From positions 35,106 to 99,105 of the forward strand of contig CAJYHL010000061.1 of assembly GCA_913774625.1 (NCBI GenBank): DNA of 64,000 bases, read 5' to 3'. Within the stretch, counting starts at the first letter, position 1. Every line of letters starts with the position of its first letter. Positions 18,104-26,389 of the stretch are shown piece by piece. The DNA is from an uncultured Acidovorax sp. (GTDB lineage: Bacteria; Pseudomonadota; Gammaproteobacteria; Burkholderiales; Burkholderiaceae_C). The notes beneath the pieces were generated by a model that had not been told where the DNA came from, searched no databases, and worked only from the letters and a program-made list of their open reading frames with translations. Made by a program: the position numbers and the translations under genes.

Positions 18104-18154
18104 TCCGCGTTCCATAGAGCCGAAGGCGCTGCAAGCTCTGCGGCGCCTCCACCG

Positions 18155-18195
18155 GGCCATGTCGCTTCCTGCGGGGAGGGCATGGCCTTTTTCTT
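18155..18195 (+). terminator. Intrinsic terminator after metQ
   Basis: GGCCATG (18155-18161) pairs with CATGGCC (18181-18187), with a smaller inner pairing in the loop, followed by TTTTTCTT. It lies 52 bases after the metQ stop and separates the methionine importer from the nanocompartment genes. Confidence 0.75.
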
Positions 18196-18385
18196 GGACG
18201 TCCGCTGCTGGCGGGTGCGTCTCATAGATGTTTGGGTGCTTAAGAACTGAAAATTGATTCGTTTGAGTTTTATGGGGCGCTCACTACAGTGAACTTCAGA
18301 CCTCCTGCACCACGCGACAGTGGCGCAGGGCGTCGGATTCCAAAAAAGCCGACAGGCCATCCATCGTTTTCAGGAAAGCCCCTCC
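18196..18385 (+). promoter_or_regulatory. Probable promoter region of the rhodanese-encapsulin cluster
   Basis: This gene-free 190 bases includes an AT-rich stretch (about 18225-18275) unusual for this genome and an inverted repeat TCACT-AC-AGTGA at 18281-18292. The stretch follows the metQ terminator and precedes the rhodanese gene, so transcription of the cluster probably starts here. No clear consensus -35/-10 pair or known regulator site was identified; the inverted repeat is a candidate operator only. Confidence 0.45.
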
Positions 18386-18865
18386 ATGACGTCCTCCGTA
18401 CTGCACGACATCGAACTGCCCGAAGCCCTGCAGGCCGCCCGCGAAGCGGCCAGCGCCGAAGGCCTTGCCTATCCCGGCGGCGTGACGCCACGCCAGGCCT
18501 GGGACCTGGTCTCGGCCGGCCAGGCGCTGCTGGTGGACGTGCGCTCGGGCGAGGAGCGCAAGTTCGTCGGCCATGTGCCCGGCAGCGTGCATGTGCCCTG
18601 GGCTACCGGCACGGCGCTCACCCGCAACCCCCGCTTCGTGCGCGAGCTCGAAGCCGCCATCCAGAAGGCCGGCGGCGAGCTGCCGGTGCTGCTGCTGTGC
18701 CGCAGCGGAAAGCGCTCGGTGCTGGCCGCCGAAGCGACGGCCAAGGCCGGCCTGGAGAACGTCTTCAACGTGCTCGAAGGCTTCGAGGGCGAGATCGACG
18801 GCGCCCAGCAGCGCGGCCATGCCGATGGCTGGCGCTTTCACGACCTGCCCTGGGTCCAGGACTGA
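18386..18865 (+). CDS. Single-domain rhodanese (sulfurtransferase) of the encapsulin cluster
   Basis: A 159-residue rhodanese-like protein. The active-site loop is CRSGKRS (C105-S111) after the strand PVLLLC, and the CH2A-type block LLVDVRSGEERKFVGHVPGS is intact. The catalytic cysteine carries persulfide sulfur in this family. AGGAAAG at 18371 is a good ribosome site for the ATG at 18386. Rhodaneses are reported partners of family 2A encapsulin loci together with a cysteine desulfurase and serine acetyltransferase, which is exactly the set found downstream here, so it probably moves sulfane sulfur into or out of the compartment. Confidence 0.9.
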   Translation: MTSSVLHDIELPEALQAAREAASAEGLAYPGGVTPRQAWDLVSAGQALLVDVRSGEERKFVGHVPGSVHVPWATGTALTRNPRFVRELEAAIQKAGGELPVLLLCRSGKRSVLAAEATAKAGLENVFNVLEGFEGEIDGAQQRGHADGWRFHDLPWVQD

Positions 18866-18971
18866 CGGGGCGAAGGCGCGGCGCCCGCTTCGCCGAGTTC
18901 CGCTCTGTCACATATCGCGCCTACGGTAGCGGCGCGAAGAGGATTCCATAACAACACCCCAGGGAGGCCGC

Positions 18972-19916
18972 GTGGCCCGTTTCGATATCGATGGCATCGT
19001 GCAGGCGCTGCACGCGGTGCGCCGCGACTGGCGCGAATCGCAGAACCGCTCGCAGGAGCCCGGCGGGCGCGAATTCCCCTCGCGCGATGCGCTGGCCCAG
19101 GTGCTGGAGCAGCTCAAGGGCGCGCTCTTTCCCATGCGCCTGGGGCCGCACGACCTGCGTCAGGAAAGCGAAGACCTGTACGTGGGCCACACGCTGGACC
19201 TTGCGCTGCACACCCTGCAGGCGCAGGCCCGGCTGGAGCTGCGCTACGGCGCCCGCCAGCAGGGCGCCATCGACGAGGAATGCATCGCCCGGCACTCGCA
19301 GCAGGCTATCCAGGAGTTCGCCACCTCGCTGCCCGCCATCCGCCGCCTGCTGGACAGCGACGTGCTGGCCGCCTACCAGGGCGACCCGGCCGCGCGCAGC
19401 GTGGACGAGGTGCTGCTGTGCTACCCCGGCGTGCTGGCCATGATCCACCACCGCATCGCACACCGGCTCTACGGGCTGGGCCTGCCGCTGCTGGCGCGCA
19501 TCGTGGCCGAGCTGGCGCACGGCCAGACCGGCATCGACATCCATCCGGGCGCGCGCATCGGCGCGGGCTTCTTCATCGACCACGGCACGGGCGTGGTGAT
19601 CGGCGAGACGGCGGTGATCGGCGAGCGCGTGCGCGTCTACCAGGCCGTCACGCTGGGCGCCAAGCGATTTCCTACCGACGCCGAAGGCCACCTGCAGAAA
19701 GGCCTGCCGCGGCATCCGGTGGTGGAGGACGACGTGGTCATCTATGCCGGCGCCACGGTGCTGGGGCGCGTCACCCTGGGCCGGGGTGCGGTGATCGGCG
19801 GCAACGTATGGATCACGCACGACGTGCCGCCAGGCGGCCATGTGTCGCAGGCGGTGTCGCGCGACAGCCGTGACTCCGGCTCTGCGGGCGATCTGGGCAA
19901 CGAGGCCGCTCGATGA
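18972..19916 (+). CDS. epsC: Serine O-acetyltransferase (EpsC type) of the encapsulin cluster
   Basis: A 314-residue serine acetyltransferase: an N-terminal helical domain (to about 180) and a left-handed beta-helix of hexapeptide repeats (GIDIHPGARIGAGFFIDHG, TGVVIGETAVIGERVRVYQ) ending near residue 290. It makes O-acetylserine, the carbon acceptor for cysteine synthesis. The sequence follows the longer EpsC-type pattern rather than enterobacterial CysE. GTG at 18972 is preceded by AGGGAGG, a strong ribosome site. The gene sits between the rhodanese and the regulator-encapsulin-desulfurase genes and overlaps the regulator by 4 bases. In this context it would supply cysteine for the compartment's desulfurase. 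Confidence 0.92.
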   Translation: MARFDIDGIVQALHAVRRDWRESQNRSQEPGGREFPSRDALAQVLEQLKGALFPMRLGPHDLRQESEDLYVGHTLDLALHTLQAQARLELRYGARQQGAIDEECIARHSQQAIQEFATSLPAIRRLLDSDVLAAYQGDPAARSVDEVLLCYPGVLAMIHHRIAHRLYGLGLPLLARIVAELAHGQTGIDIHPGARIGAGFFIDHGTGVVIGETAVIGERVRVYQAVTLGAKRFPTDAEGHLQKGLPRHPVVEDDVVIYAGATVLGRVTLGRGAVIGGNVWITHDVPPGGHVSQAVSRDSRDSGSAGDLGNEAAR

Positions 19917-20182
19917 CCACGCTGGTGCGGAATTTCGGCGTGGCCGTGCGCCAGTTGCGCGAGGCCAAGGGTTGGTCGCAGGAGCGGCTGGCCGAGCAGT
20001 CGGACCTCAACCGCTCGTACGTGGGCGAGATCGAGCGCGGCCGTGCCATTGCCTCGCTGCTCACCGTCGAAAAGCTGGCTGTGGCGTTGGGCGTGAAGCC
20101 TTCCGCATTGGTCACCCTCGGCGAAGCGATCTGCCAGGCCAACCTGATGCGCGGCGTCCAGTTGGCGGCTATAGCCTGTTGA
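19913..20182 (+). CDS. Small XRE-family regulator inside the encapsulin cluster
   Basis: An 89-residue protein that is almost only a helix-turn-helix domain: VRQLREAKGWSQERLAEQSD, NRSYVGEIERG and LLTVEKLAVALGVKPSALV (about residues 11-68). There is no ligand domain. It overlaps the serine acetyltransferase stop by 4 bases (ATGA), so it is co-translated with it, and lies 117 bases before the encapsulin gene. It may regulate the shell gene or its own operon; no target site is proven. Confidence 0.85.
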   Translation: MTTLVRNFGVAVRQLREAKGWSQERLAEQSDLNRSYVGEIERGRAIASLLTVEKLAVALGVKPSALVTLGEAICQANLMRGVQLAAIAC

Positions 20183-20299
20183 ACGGCTGCTGGGAGCACC
20201 AGACACTGCGTCCCGTCGCTCGAGGTTTCTCGTCGTCCGTTTCCTGTTTTCGCAATCCGTTCCACCATTGCTTTTTGCATACACCAAGGGAGTTTCACC
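20183..20299 (+). promoter_or_regulatory. Leader before the encapsulin gene
   Basis: A 117-base gap between the XRE gene and the shell gene, T-rich towards its 3' end (about 20225-20280), with a good ribosome site GGGAG at 20288-20292. The gap is large for an operon, so a separate promoter that gives extra shell expression is likely. No exact -35/-10 pair could be assigned. Confidence 0.4.
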
Positions 20300-21232
20300 A
20301 TGACTGCAACCGTAGGCGGCATCACCGCACTGGGCGACAACGCCGCCCGGCAACTAGCCAATGCCACCAAGACCGCGCCTCAGCTGGAAACCATCAGCCC
20401 GCGCTGGCTGACCCATCTGCTGCAGTGGGTGCCGGTCGAAGCGGGCATCTACCGCGTCAACAAGGTCAAGAACCCCGAAGCGATCAAGGTGACCTGCACC
20501 GCCAAGGAAACCGAGAACCAGCTGCCGCGCACCTTCGTCGATTACGAGGAGAAGCCGCGCGAATACTTCCTGAACGCCGTCAGCACCGTGCTGGACGTGC
20601 ACACCCGCGTCTCCGATCTCTACAGCAGCCCGCACGACCAGATCAAGGAGCAGCTGCGCCTGACCATCGAGACCATCAAGGAGAACCAGGAAAGCGAGCT
20701 CATCAACAACCCCGACTACGGCCTGCTGGCCCAGGTGACCGACGCGCAGCGCATCTTCCCGCTGACCGGCGCGCCCACGCCCGACGACCTGGACGAGCTG
20801 CTGACCAAGGTCTGGAAGGAGCCGGCCTTCTTCCTGGCGCACCCGCTGGCCATCGCCGCCTTCGGCCGCGAAGCGACGCGCCGTGGCACGCCCCCGCCCA
20901 CGGTGAGCCTGTTCGGCTCGCAGTTCATCACCTGGCGCGGCATTCCGCTGATCCCGTCCGACAAGGTGCCGGTGGCCGACGGCAAGAGCAAGATCCTGCT
21001 GCTGCGCGTGGGCGACAAGCGCCAGGGCGTGGTGGGCCTATTCCAGCCCGGCCTCTCGGGTGAGCAGGGCCCAGGCCTGTCGGTGCGCTTCATGGGCATC
21101 AACAACCATGCCATCGCCTCGTACCTGATCTCGCAGTACTGCTCGCTGGCCGTGCTCACCTCCGATGCGCTGGCCGTGCTGGACGACGTCGAGGTGAACA
21201 AGTACCACGACTATCCGGACACCTACAAATAA
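20300..21232 (+). CDS. srpI: Family 2A encapsulin shell protein (SrpI/MMPI-like)
   Basis: A 310-residue protein resembling SrpI of cyanobacteria and the mycobacterial major membrane protein I, which are HK97-fold family 2A encapsulins that assemble into about 25-nm shells. Recognisable blocks are SPRWLTHLLQWVPVEAGIYRVN near the start (residues about 33-56), DYEEKPREYFLNAVSTVLDVH, and the C-terminal GINNHAIASYLISQYCSLAV. There is no inserted cyclic-nucleotide domain, which excludes family 2B. It is followed after 15 bases by a cysteine desulfurase with a long disordered N-terminus, the established cargo type, and preceded by rhodanese and serine acetyltransferase genes. Published family members store elemental sulfur; that this one does so is inferred. 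Confidence 0.93.
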   Translation: MTATVGGITALGDNAARQLANATKTAPQLETISPRWLTHLLQWVPVEAGIYRVNKVKNPEAIKVTCTAKETENQLPRTFVDYEEKPREYFLNAVSTVLDVHTRVSDLYSSPHDQIKEQLRLTIETIKENQESELINNPDYGLLAQVTDAQRIFPLTGAPTPDDLDELLTKVWKEPAFFLAHPLAIAAFGREATRRGTPPPTVSLFGSQFITWRGIPLIPSDKVPVADGKSKILLLRVGDKRQGVVGLFQPGLSGEQGPGLSVRFMGINNHAIASYLISQYCSLAVLTSDALAVLDDVEVNKYHDYPDTYK

Positions 21233-21247
21233 AGAAAAGCGACGGCT

Positions 21248-23275
21248 ATGACCCGAACTTTTCATCCCCCCGGCGCTGATGCGCCCGGGGCTCCCATCGA
21301 CCCGGCGGTGATCGCGCGCATGGCCAATGCCCTGTTCCAGGCGCTGCCCGGCGAGGCGGGCGGCCCGGTGGGCGGCTTTCCGGTCACCCCGCCGGCAGCG
21401 CCCGCATCGCTGCAGGCGCCCGGCTACCTGCCGCCCGGCGTTCAGGCGCCGGCCAACATCGCGCCGCCGGGCTCGCCGCTGGCGAGTCCTGCCGGCTTCG
21501 GCCCCGGCGTGCCCGGCACGCCCATCCCGCAAGGGCAGATTCCCGGCAGCAACCTGCTGCCGGCATCGCCCACGCCGGTGCTGTCGCTGGGCCACCGCGC
21601 CCCTGCGCTGCTGCCCCATGCCGTGGCCGGCAACGGCGTGCCCGACACGGTGCTGAGCACGCTGCCGGCCTACGAGCCGCGCCTGGGCAGCGGCGTGCAG
21701 GGCGTGCCCGAGGCAGCCGGCGCCGTATCGGCACCGCCGGTGGCGTCGCCCGCGCCGGCATCGCCCTACTACTTCGTCGGCGAGCGGCTGCAGCCGCCGG
21801 CGGCCGGCGGCGCTCCGTACGCTGCGGCGGCCGATCCGCTGGACGTGTTGGCGCGCCAGCCCTTCGCGCCGCCGCAGGTGCCCAGCCTGGGCGCTCCGGC
21901 CGGCGTGCCCACGGGGGCCGCTGCCGCAGCGCCTGCGGCCGACCCGCGCTTTTACTTCGTCGATGCGGTGGTGCTGCCCAGCGGCTACGTCACCCCGGCC
22001 AAGCCGGCGCCGCACGGCAGCGTGCCGCTGGCAGGGCAGGGACGGCACCCGCCCTTCGACGTGCATGCCGTGCGGCGCGACTTCCCCATCCTTTCGGAGC
22101 GGGTGAACGGCCGGCAGCTGGTGTGGTTCGACAACGCCGCCACCACCCACAAGCCGAAAGCGGTGATCGACCGCATCAGCCACTTCTACGAGCACGAGAA
22201 CTCCAACATCCACCGGGCCGCGCATGAACTCGCCGCACGCGCGACGGACGCCTACGAAGGCGCCCGCCAGCGCGTGAAGGGCTTCATCAACGCGCCCGAC
22301 GTGAACGAGGTGATCTTCGTGCGCGGCACCACCGAGGCCATCAACCTGGTGGCCAAGAGCTGGGGCGGCCAGCATGTGGGCGAGGGCGACGAGATCATCG
22401 TGAGCCACCTGGAGCACCACGCCAACATCGTGCCCTGGCAGCAGCTGGCGGCGGCCAAGGGCGCGAAGCTGCGCGTGATTCCGGTGGACGATTCGGGCCA
22501 GGTGCTGCTGGATGAATACCAGAAGCTGCTGAACGACCGCACCAAGATCGTCGCCGTCACCCAGGTCTCCAACGCGCTGGGCACCGTGGTGCCCGTGAAG
22601 GAGATCGTGGCGCTGGCCAAGCGCGCGGGCGCCAAGGCGCTGGTCGATGGCGCGCAGTCGGTGTCGCACATGCGGGTGGACGTGCAGGACCTGGGGGCCG
22701 ACTTCTTCGTGTTCTCGGGCCACAAGGTGTTCGGGCCGACCGGCATCGGCGTGGTCTGGGGCAGGCGCGAGGTACTCGAAGACATGCCGCCCTGGCAGGG
22801 CGGCGGCAACATGATCGCCGACGTGACCTTCGAGAAGACCGTGTTCCAGCCCATCCCGAACAAGTTCGAGGCCGGCACCGGCAACATCGCGGACGCGGTG
22901 GGCCTGGGCGCGGCGATCGACTACGTGAACCGGGTGGGCATCGAGAACATCGCCCGCTACGAGCACGAGCTGCTGGCCTACGGCATGCAGCAGCTGCGCA
23001 CCATCCCGGGCGTGCGGCTGATCGGCACGGCCGATGACAAGGCCAGCGTGATGTCCTTCGTGCTGGCCGGCTACTCGACCGAAGAGGTGGGCAAGGCGCT
23101 CAACGAAGAAGGCATCGCCGTGCGCACGGGCCACCACTGCGCGCAGCCCATCCTGCGCCGCTTCGGCGTGGAGACCACGGTGCGGCCGTCGCTGGCGTTC
23201 TACAACACCTTCGACGAGATCGACCGGCTGGTGGACGTGGTGCGTGCGCTGGCCGCGCGCCGGCCGGCGGGCTGA
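21248..23275 (+). CDS. Cysteine desulfurase (SufS-like) with disordered encapsulin-targeting extension
   Basis: A 675-residue protein in two parts. Residues 1-268 are a Pro/Ala/Gly-rich, low-complexity, presumably disordered region; residues 269-675 are a group II (SufS-like) desulfurase with PLP-lysine K493 in FSGHKVFGPTG and the persulfide-forming C631 in RTGHHCAQP. The enzyme releases sulfur from cysteine. In studied family 2A encapsulins the equivalent extension loads the desulfurase into the shell. Here it carries two similar aromatic segments, PYYFVGERLQPP (173-184) and RFYFVDAVVLPSG (234-246), candidate shell-binding motifs. The gene is last in the cluster and ends 20 bases before a strong terminator. 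Confidence 0.95.
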   Translation: MTRTFHPPGADAPGAPIDPAVIARMANALFQALPGEAGGPVGGFPVTPPAAPASLQAPGYLPPGVQAPANIAPPGSPLASPAGFGPGVPGTPIPQGQIPGSNLLPASPTPVLSLGHRAPALLPHAVAGNGVPDTVLSTLPAYEPRLGSGVQGVPEAAGAVSAPPVASPAPASPYYFVGERLQPPAAGGAPYAAAADPLDVLARQPFAPPQVPSLGAPAGVPTGAAAAAPAADPRFYFVDAVVLPSGYVTPAKPAPHGSVPLAGQGRHPPFDVHAVRRDFPILSERVNGRQLVWFDNAATTHKPKAVIDRISHFYEHENSNIHRAAHELAARATDAYEGARQRVKGFINAPDVNEVIFVRGTTEAINLVAKSWGGQHVGEGDEIIVSHLEHHANIVPWQQLAAAKGAKLRVIPVDDSGQVLLDEYQKLLNDRTKIVAVTQVSNALGTVVPVKEIVALAKRAGAKALVDGAQSVSHMRVDVQDLGADFFVFSGHKVFGPTGIGVVWGRREVLEDMPPWQGGGNMIADVTFEKTVFQPIPNKFEAGTGNIADAVGLGAAIDYVNRVGIENIARYEHELLAYGMQQLRTIPGVRLIGTADDKASVMSFVLAGYSTEEVGKALNEEGIAVRTGHHCAQPILRRFGVETTVRPSLAFYNTFDEIDRLVDVVRALAARRPAG

Positions 23276-23294
23276 CCGGCTCGGCATCAAAGAA

Positions 23295-23332
23295 AAAGGC
23301 GCGGGACCTCACGGCCCCGCGCCTTTCTTTTT
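23295..23332. terminator. Bidirectional terminator between desulfurase and fabI
   Basis: An 11-bp perfect stem (AAAGGCGCGGG with CCCGCGCCTTT, 10-base loop) is flanked by T runs on both strands. It ends the encapsulin cluster on the plus strand and fabI on the minus strand. Confidence 0.93.
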
Positions 23333-23366
23333 GCTTCGCTGGCATTGCTTGCCAGCCATCGCTGGA

Positions 23367-24164
23367 TCAGGCCAAGTTGGCGCTGTCGCGGCTGATGCCG
23401 CCGGTCTGGCTGAAGCCGCCGTCCACGTACATGATCTCGGCCGTCACGCCGCTGGCCAGGTCCGACAGCAGGAAGGCCGCGGCATTGCCCACGTCCTCGA
23501 TGGTCACGTTGCGGCGCAGCGGCGAGGCGTCGGCCACGGTGCCCAGCAGCTTGCCGAAGTCCTTGATGCCGCTGGCGGCCAGGGTCTTGATGGGGCCGGC
23601 GCTGATGCCGTTGGCACGCATGCCCTTGGGGCCCAGCGATTCGGCCAGGTAGCGCACGCTGGCTTCCAGGCTGGCCTTGGCCAGGCCCATGGTGTTGTAG
23701 TTGGGCACGGCCCGCAGGGCGCCCAGGTAGCTCAGGGTGAGCACGGCGGCCTTGTCGTTCAGGTAGGGCAGGGCGGCCTTGGCCATGGCGGGAAAGCTGT
23801 AGGCGCTGATGTCGTGCGCGATGCGGAAGGATTCGCGCGATAGGCCTTCGAGGAAGTCGCCGGCGATGGCTTCACGCGGCGCGAAGCCGATGCTGTGCAC
23901 GAAGCCGTCGAACTTGGGCCAGGTGGCGGACAGGTCGGCGAACATGCGCTCGATCTGCTCGTCGCTCGCCACGTCGCAGTCGAAGACCAGCTTGGAGTCG
24001 AACTCGGCCGCGAAGTCGGTGATGCGGTCCTTGAAGCGCTCGCCCACGTAGCTGAAGGCCAGTTCGGCGCCTTGCGCATGGCAAGCCTTGGCGATGCCGT
24101 AGGCGATGGAGCGGTTGGACAGCACGCCCGTGATGAGCAGCTTCTTGCCGGTCAGAAAACCCAT
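23367..24164 (-). CDS. fabI: Enoyl-[acyl-carrier-protein] reductase (NADH) FabI
   Basis: A 265-residue short-chain dehydrogenase-type enzyme that does the last reduction of each fatty-acid elongation cycle. The start [20 protein letters not shown] and the dinucleotide site are those of FabI. The catalytic set Y146, Y156 and K163 ([20 protein letters not shown]) is complete; Y-x6-K is the FabI spacing. The C-terminus includes the usual GRNVT-like segment and MYVDGG. It is divergent from yejA, sharing a 114-base promoter gap, and ends at the bidirectional terminator. Confidence 0.96.
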   Translation of the reverse strand: MGFLTGKKLLITGVLSNRSIAYGIAKACHAQGAELAFSYVGERFKDRITDFAAEFDSKLVFDCDVASDEQIERMFADLSATWPKFDGFVHSIGFAPREAIAGDFLEGLSRESFRIAHDISAYSFPAMAKAALPYLNDKAAVLTLSYLGALRAVPNYNTMGLAKASLEASVRYLAESLGPKGMRANGISAGPIKTLAASGIKDFGKLLGTVADASPLRRNVTIEDVGNAAAFLLSDLASGVTAEIMYVDGGFSQTGGISRDSANLA

Positions 24165-24278
24165 TGTTCTTCTCCTGGGGGATTGGTGTTGAGATGGCGG
24201 GCGGGTGGCCCTGGTGCCGCAGGCAGCGGCTTGCCCCCGAAGGACGGAAGGGCCGCCAGCGTGGTGCAGAATTGTCGC

Positions 24279-26090
24279 ATGCGGTTCTTGGCCATCTGTC
24301 TGCTCTGGGGAAGCTCTCTGTGTGCCGTTCCGGCCTGGGCCGCGCATGGCTACGCGCTGTGGGACGACCTCAAGTACCCCGCCGGCTTCGCGCACTTCGG
24401 CTACGTGAACCCCGACGCGCCCAAGGGCGGGGAGCTGCGCATGGTCAGCAACCTGCGCTATTCCACCTTCGACAAGTACAATCCCTTCACGATGAAGGGC
24501 TCGCCGCCGGCCTATCTGTCGAACCTGCTGTTCGACACGCTCCTGGCCGGCTCCATGGACGAGACCGCCTCCGGCTACGGCCTGCTGGCCGAAGACGTCG
24601 AAGTGCCGCCCGACCACCTGAGCGCCACCTTCCGCCTGCGGCCCGAGGCGCGCTTCCACGACGGCAGCCCGGTCGAGGCCGCCGACGTGAAGTACACCTA
24701 CGAGACGCTGACCGGCCCCTACGCATCGCCCAGCTACGCGACCCTGCTGCAGGACGTGGCCGGCGTCGATGTGCTGGACCGGCGCACGGTGCGCTTCCGC
24801 TTCAAGCAGTCCAACCGCGAACTGCCGCTCACGGTGGGCAGCCTGCCCATCTTCAGCCGTGCCTGGGGGCGCGACGCGAGCGGCAAGACCAAGCGCTTCG
24901 ACGAGATCGTGACCGACACGCCCATCGGCAGCGGCCCCTACCGCATCGGGCCGGTGGCCTTCGGGCGCGACATCACCTACGTGCGCGACCCGAACTACTG
25001 GGGCCGCGGCCTGAACGTGAACCGGGGCGAATACAACTTCGACCGCATCACGGTCAAGATCTACAAGGACAACACCGCCCGGCTGGAGGCGCTCAAGGCC
25101 GGCGAGTTCGACTTCATGAGCGTCTATTCGGCGGGCGACTGGGCGCGCCGCATCGACGGCAAGCTGTTCAAGCAGGGCGTGCTGGTCAAGAAGAAATTCA
25201 ATCACCAGTTGCCGGCCGGCTTCCAGAGCTATGTGCTCAACACCCGACGGCCCTTGCTGAAGGACGTACGCGTGCGTGAGGCGCTGGGCCTGGCGCTGGA
25301 CTACGAATGGATGAACCGCCAGATGTTCTACGGCGGCTATCCGCGCGTGACCGACCTCTTCGGCAACACCGACTGCCGGGCCACCGGCACGCCCGGGCCC
25401 GAGGAACTCAAGCTGCTCGAACCCTGGCGCGGCAAGGTGCCCGATGCCGTGTTCGGCCCCATGTACCAGCCGCCCACGACCGAAGGCGAGGGCCATTCGC
25501 TGCGGGATAACCTGCGCCGCGCCCGCCAGCTGCTGGCCGATGCCGGCTGGACCTACCGTGACGGCGCGCTGCGCAACGCCCAGGGCCAGCCCATGGTGCT
25601 CGAGTACCTGGACAGCAAGGAAGTCGGCGCGCGCACTGTCACGCCCTGGATGCGCAACCTCGAAAAGCTGGGCATCACGCTGCGCTTTTCATCGGTGGAC
25701 TTCGCGCTCTATCTGCAGCGCATGGACAAGTACGACTTCGACATCGTTTCGCTGAACTATCCCGGCACCTACAACCCCGGCCAGGATATGCAGGAACTCT
25801 TCGGCAGCCAGCGCGCCGACGTGGAGGGCGCCAGCAACCATGCGGGCGTGAAGAGCCCGGCCGTCGATGCGCTGGTGAAGGCGCTGACCCGTGCCGATTC
25901 CAAGGCCGAGCTGCTGCCCGCCTGCCGCGCGCTGGACCGGGTCATCATGCACAGCCACTACCTCATTCCGCAGTGGTTCCTCTCGTCGCACCGCGTCGTC
26001 TACAACCAGCAGCGGCTGGCCTACCACGCGCCCATGCCGCCTTACGCCAAGGCCGAGGAATGGGCCATGTCCACCTGGTGGAGCCGGTGA
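24279..26090 (+). CDS. yejA: Extracellular solute-binding protein of the Yej peptide importer
   Basis: A 603-residue periplasmic binding protein of the oligopeptide type (SBP family 5). The signal peptide ends [10 protein letters not shown]. The mature part begins with the YejA-like block [20 protein letters not shown] and [11 protein letters not shown], and closes with [10 protein letters not shown] and [12 protein letters not shown]. In enterobacteria YejABEF takes up microcin C and peptides. The four yej genes follow in the standard order on this strand, but the gaps after yejA and yejE each hold a repeated palindromic element. Substrate here is not known; peptides are most likely. Confidence 0.92.
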   Translation: MRFLAICLLWGSSLCAVPAWAAHGYALWDDLKYPAGFAHFGYVNPDAPKGGELRMVSNLRYSTFDKYNPFTMKGSPPAYLSNLLFDTLLAGSMDETASGYGLLAEDVEVPPDHLSATFRLRPEARFHDGSPVEAADVKYTYETLTGPYASPSYATLLQDVAGVDVLDRRTVRFRFKQSNRELPLTVGSLPIFSRAWGRDASGKTKRFDEIVTDTPIGSGPYRIGPVAFGRDITYVRDPNYWGRGLNVNRGEYNFDRITVKIYKDNTARLEALKAGEFDFMSVYSAGDWARRIDGKLFKQGVLVKKKFNHQLPAGFQSYVLNTRRPLLKDVRVREALGLALDYEWMNRQMFYGGYPRVTDLFGNTDCRATGTPGPEELKLLEPWRGKVPDAVFGPMYQPPTTEGEGHSLRDNLRRARQLLADAGWTYRDGALRNAQGQPMVLEYLDSKEVGARTVTPWMRNLEKLGITLRFSSVDFALYLQRMDKYDFDIVSLNYPGTYNPGQDMQELFGSQRADVEGASNHAGVKSPAVDALVKALTRADSKAELLPACRALDRVIMHSHYLIPQWFLSSHRVVYNQQRLAYHAPMPPYAKAEEWAMSTWWSR

Positions 26091-26096
26091 GGGATC

Positions 26097-26254
26097 ACCC
26101 CCCTGAGGCGCTGCGCGCCTCCGTGCCACCGGCAGAGCCGATCGCTCTTCGCGCTCGTCCAAGCCTGCATAGGCAGGCTTGGAGCCGCGGCGCTCAGCCC
26201 CCGCTCTCGCCGTGCTGCGCACGGCGGGCAGGGGGACGACGCCGGTGGCCTGGC
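26097..26254 (+). repeat. Intergenic repeat element, diverged copy (yejA-yejB)
   Basis: This 299-base gap between yejA and yejB begins with ACCCCCCTGAGGCGCTGCG and holds a CCCCC...GGGGGAC(G)ACGCC hairpin core, matching in order the better-preserved copies at 28524 and 46379. A perfect 10-bp hairpin (26159-26182, CCAAGCCTGC/GCAGGCTTGG) lies within it. No gene is seen in 26091-26389. Confidence 0.6.
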
Positions 26255-26389
26255 AAAGCCAGTTCCACGGCGTCCGCTGGCATGGCCTGCTCCGCAGCCA
26301 CCGGATGGGTAGCGTCGCGCCAGTTCCGTGGGGCTGGGCGGCTCGCAGCGCTGTGGGGCGCGAAAGCCTGAAATCTTCTGACTGACTGC

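Noticed and set aside
20300-21232. Family 1 or family 2B encapsulin
   Set aside because: The protein is SrpI-like and about 310 residues long without a cyclic-nucleotide-binding insertion. The partner is a cysteine desulfurase, which points to family 2A.
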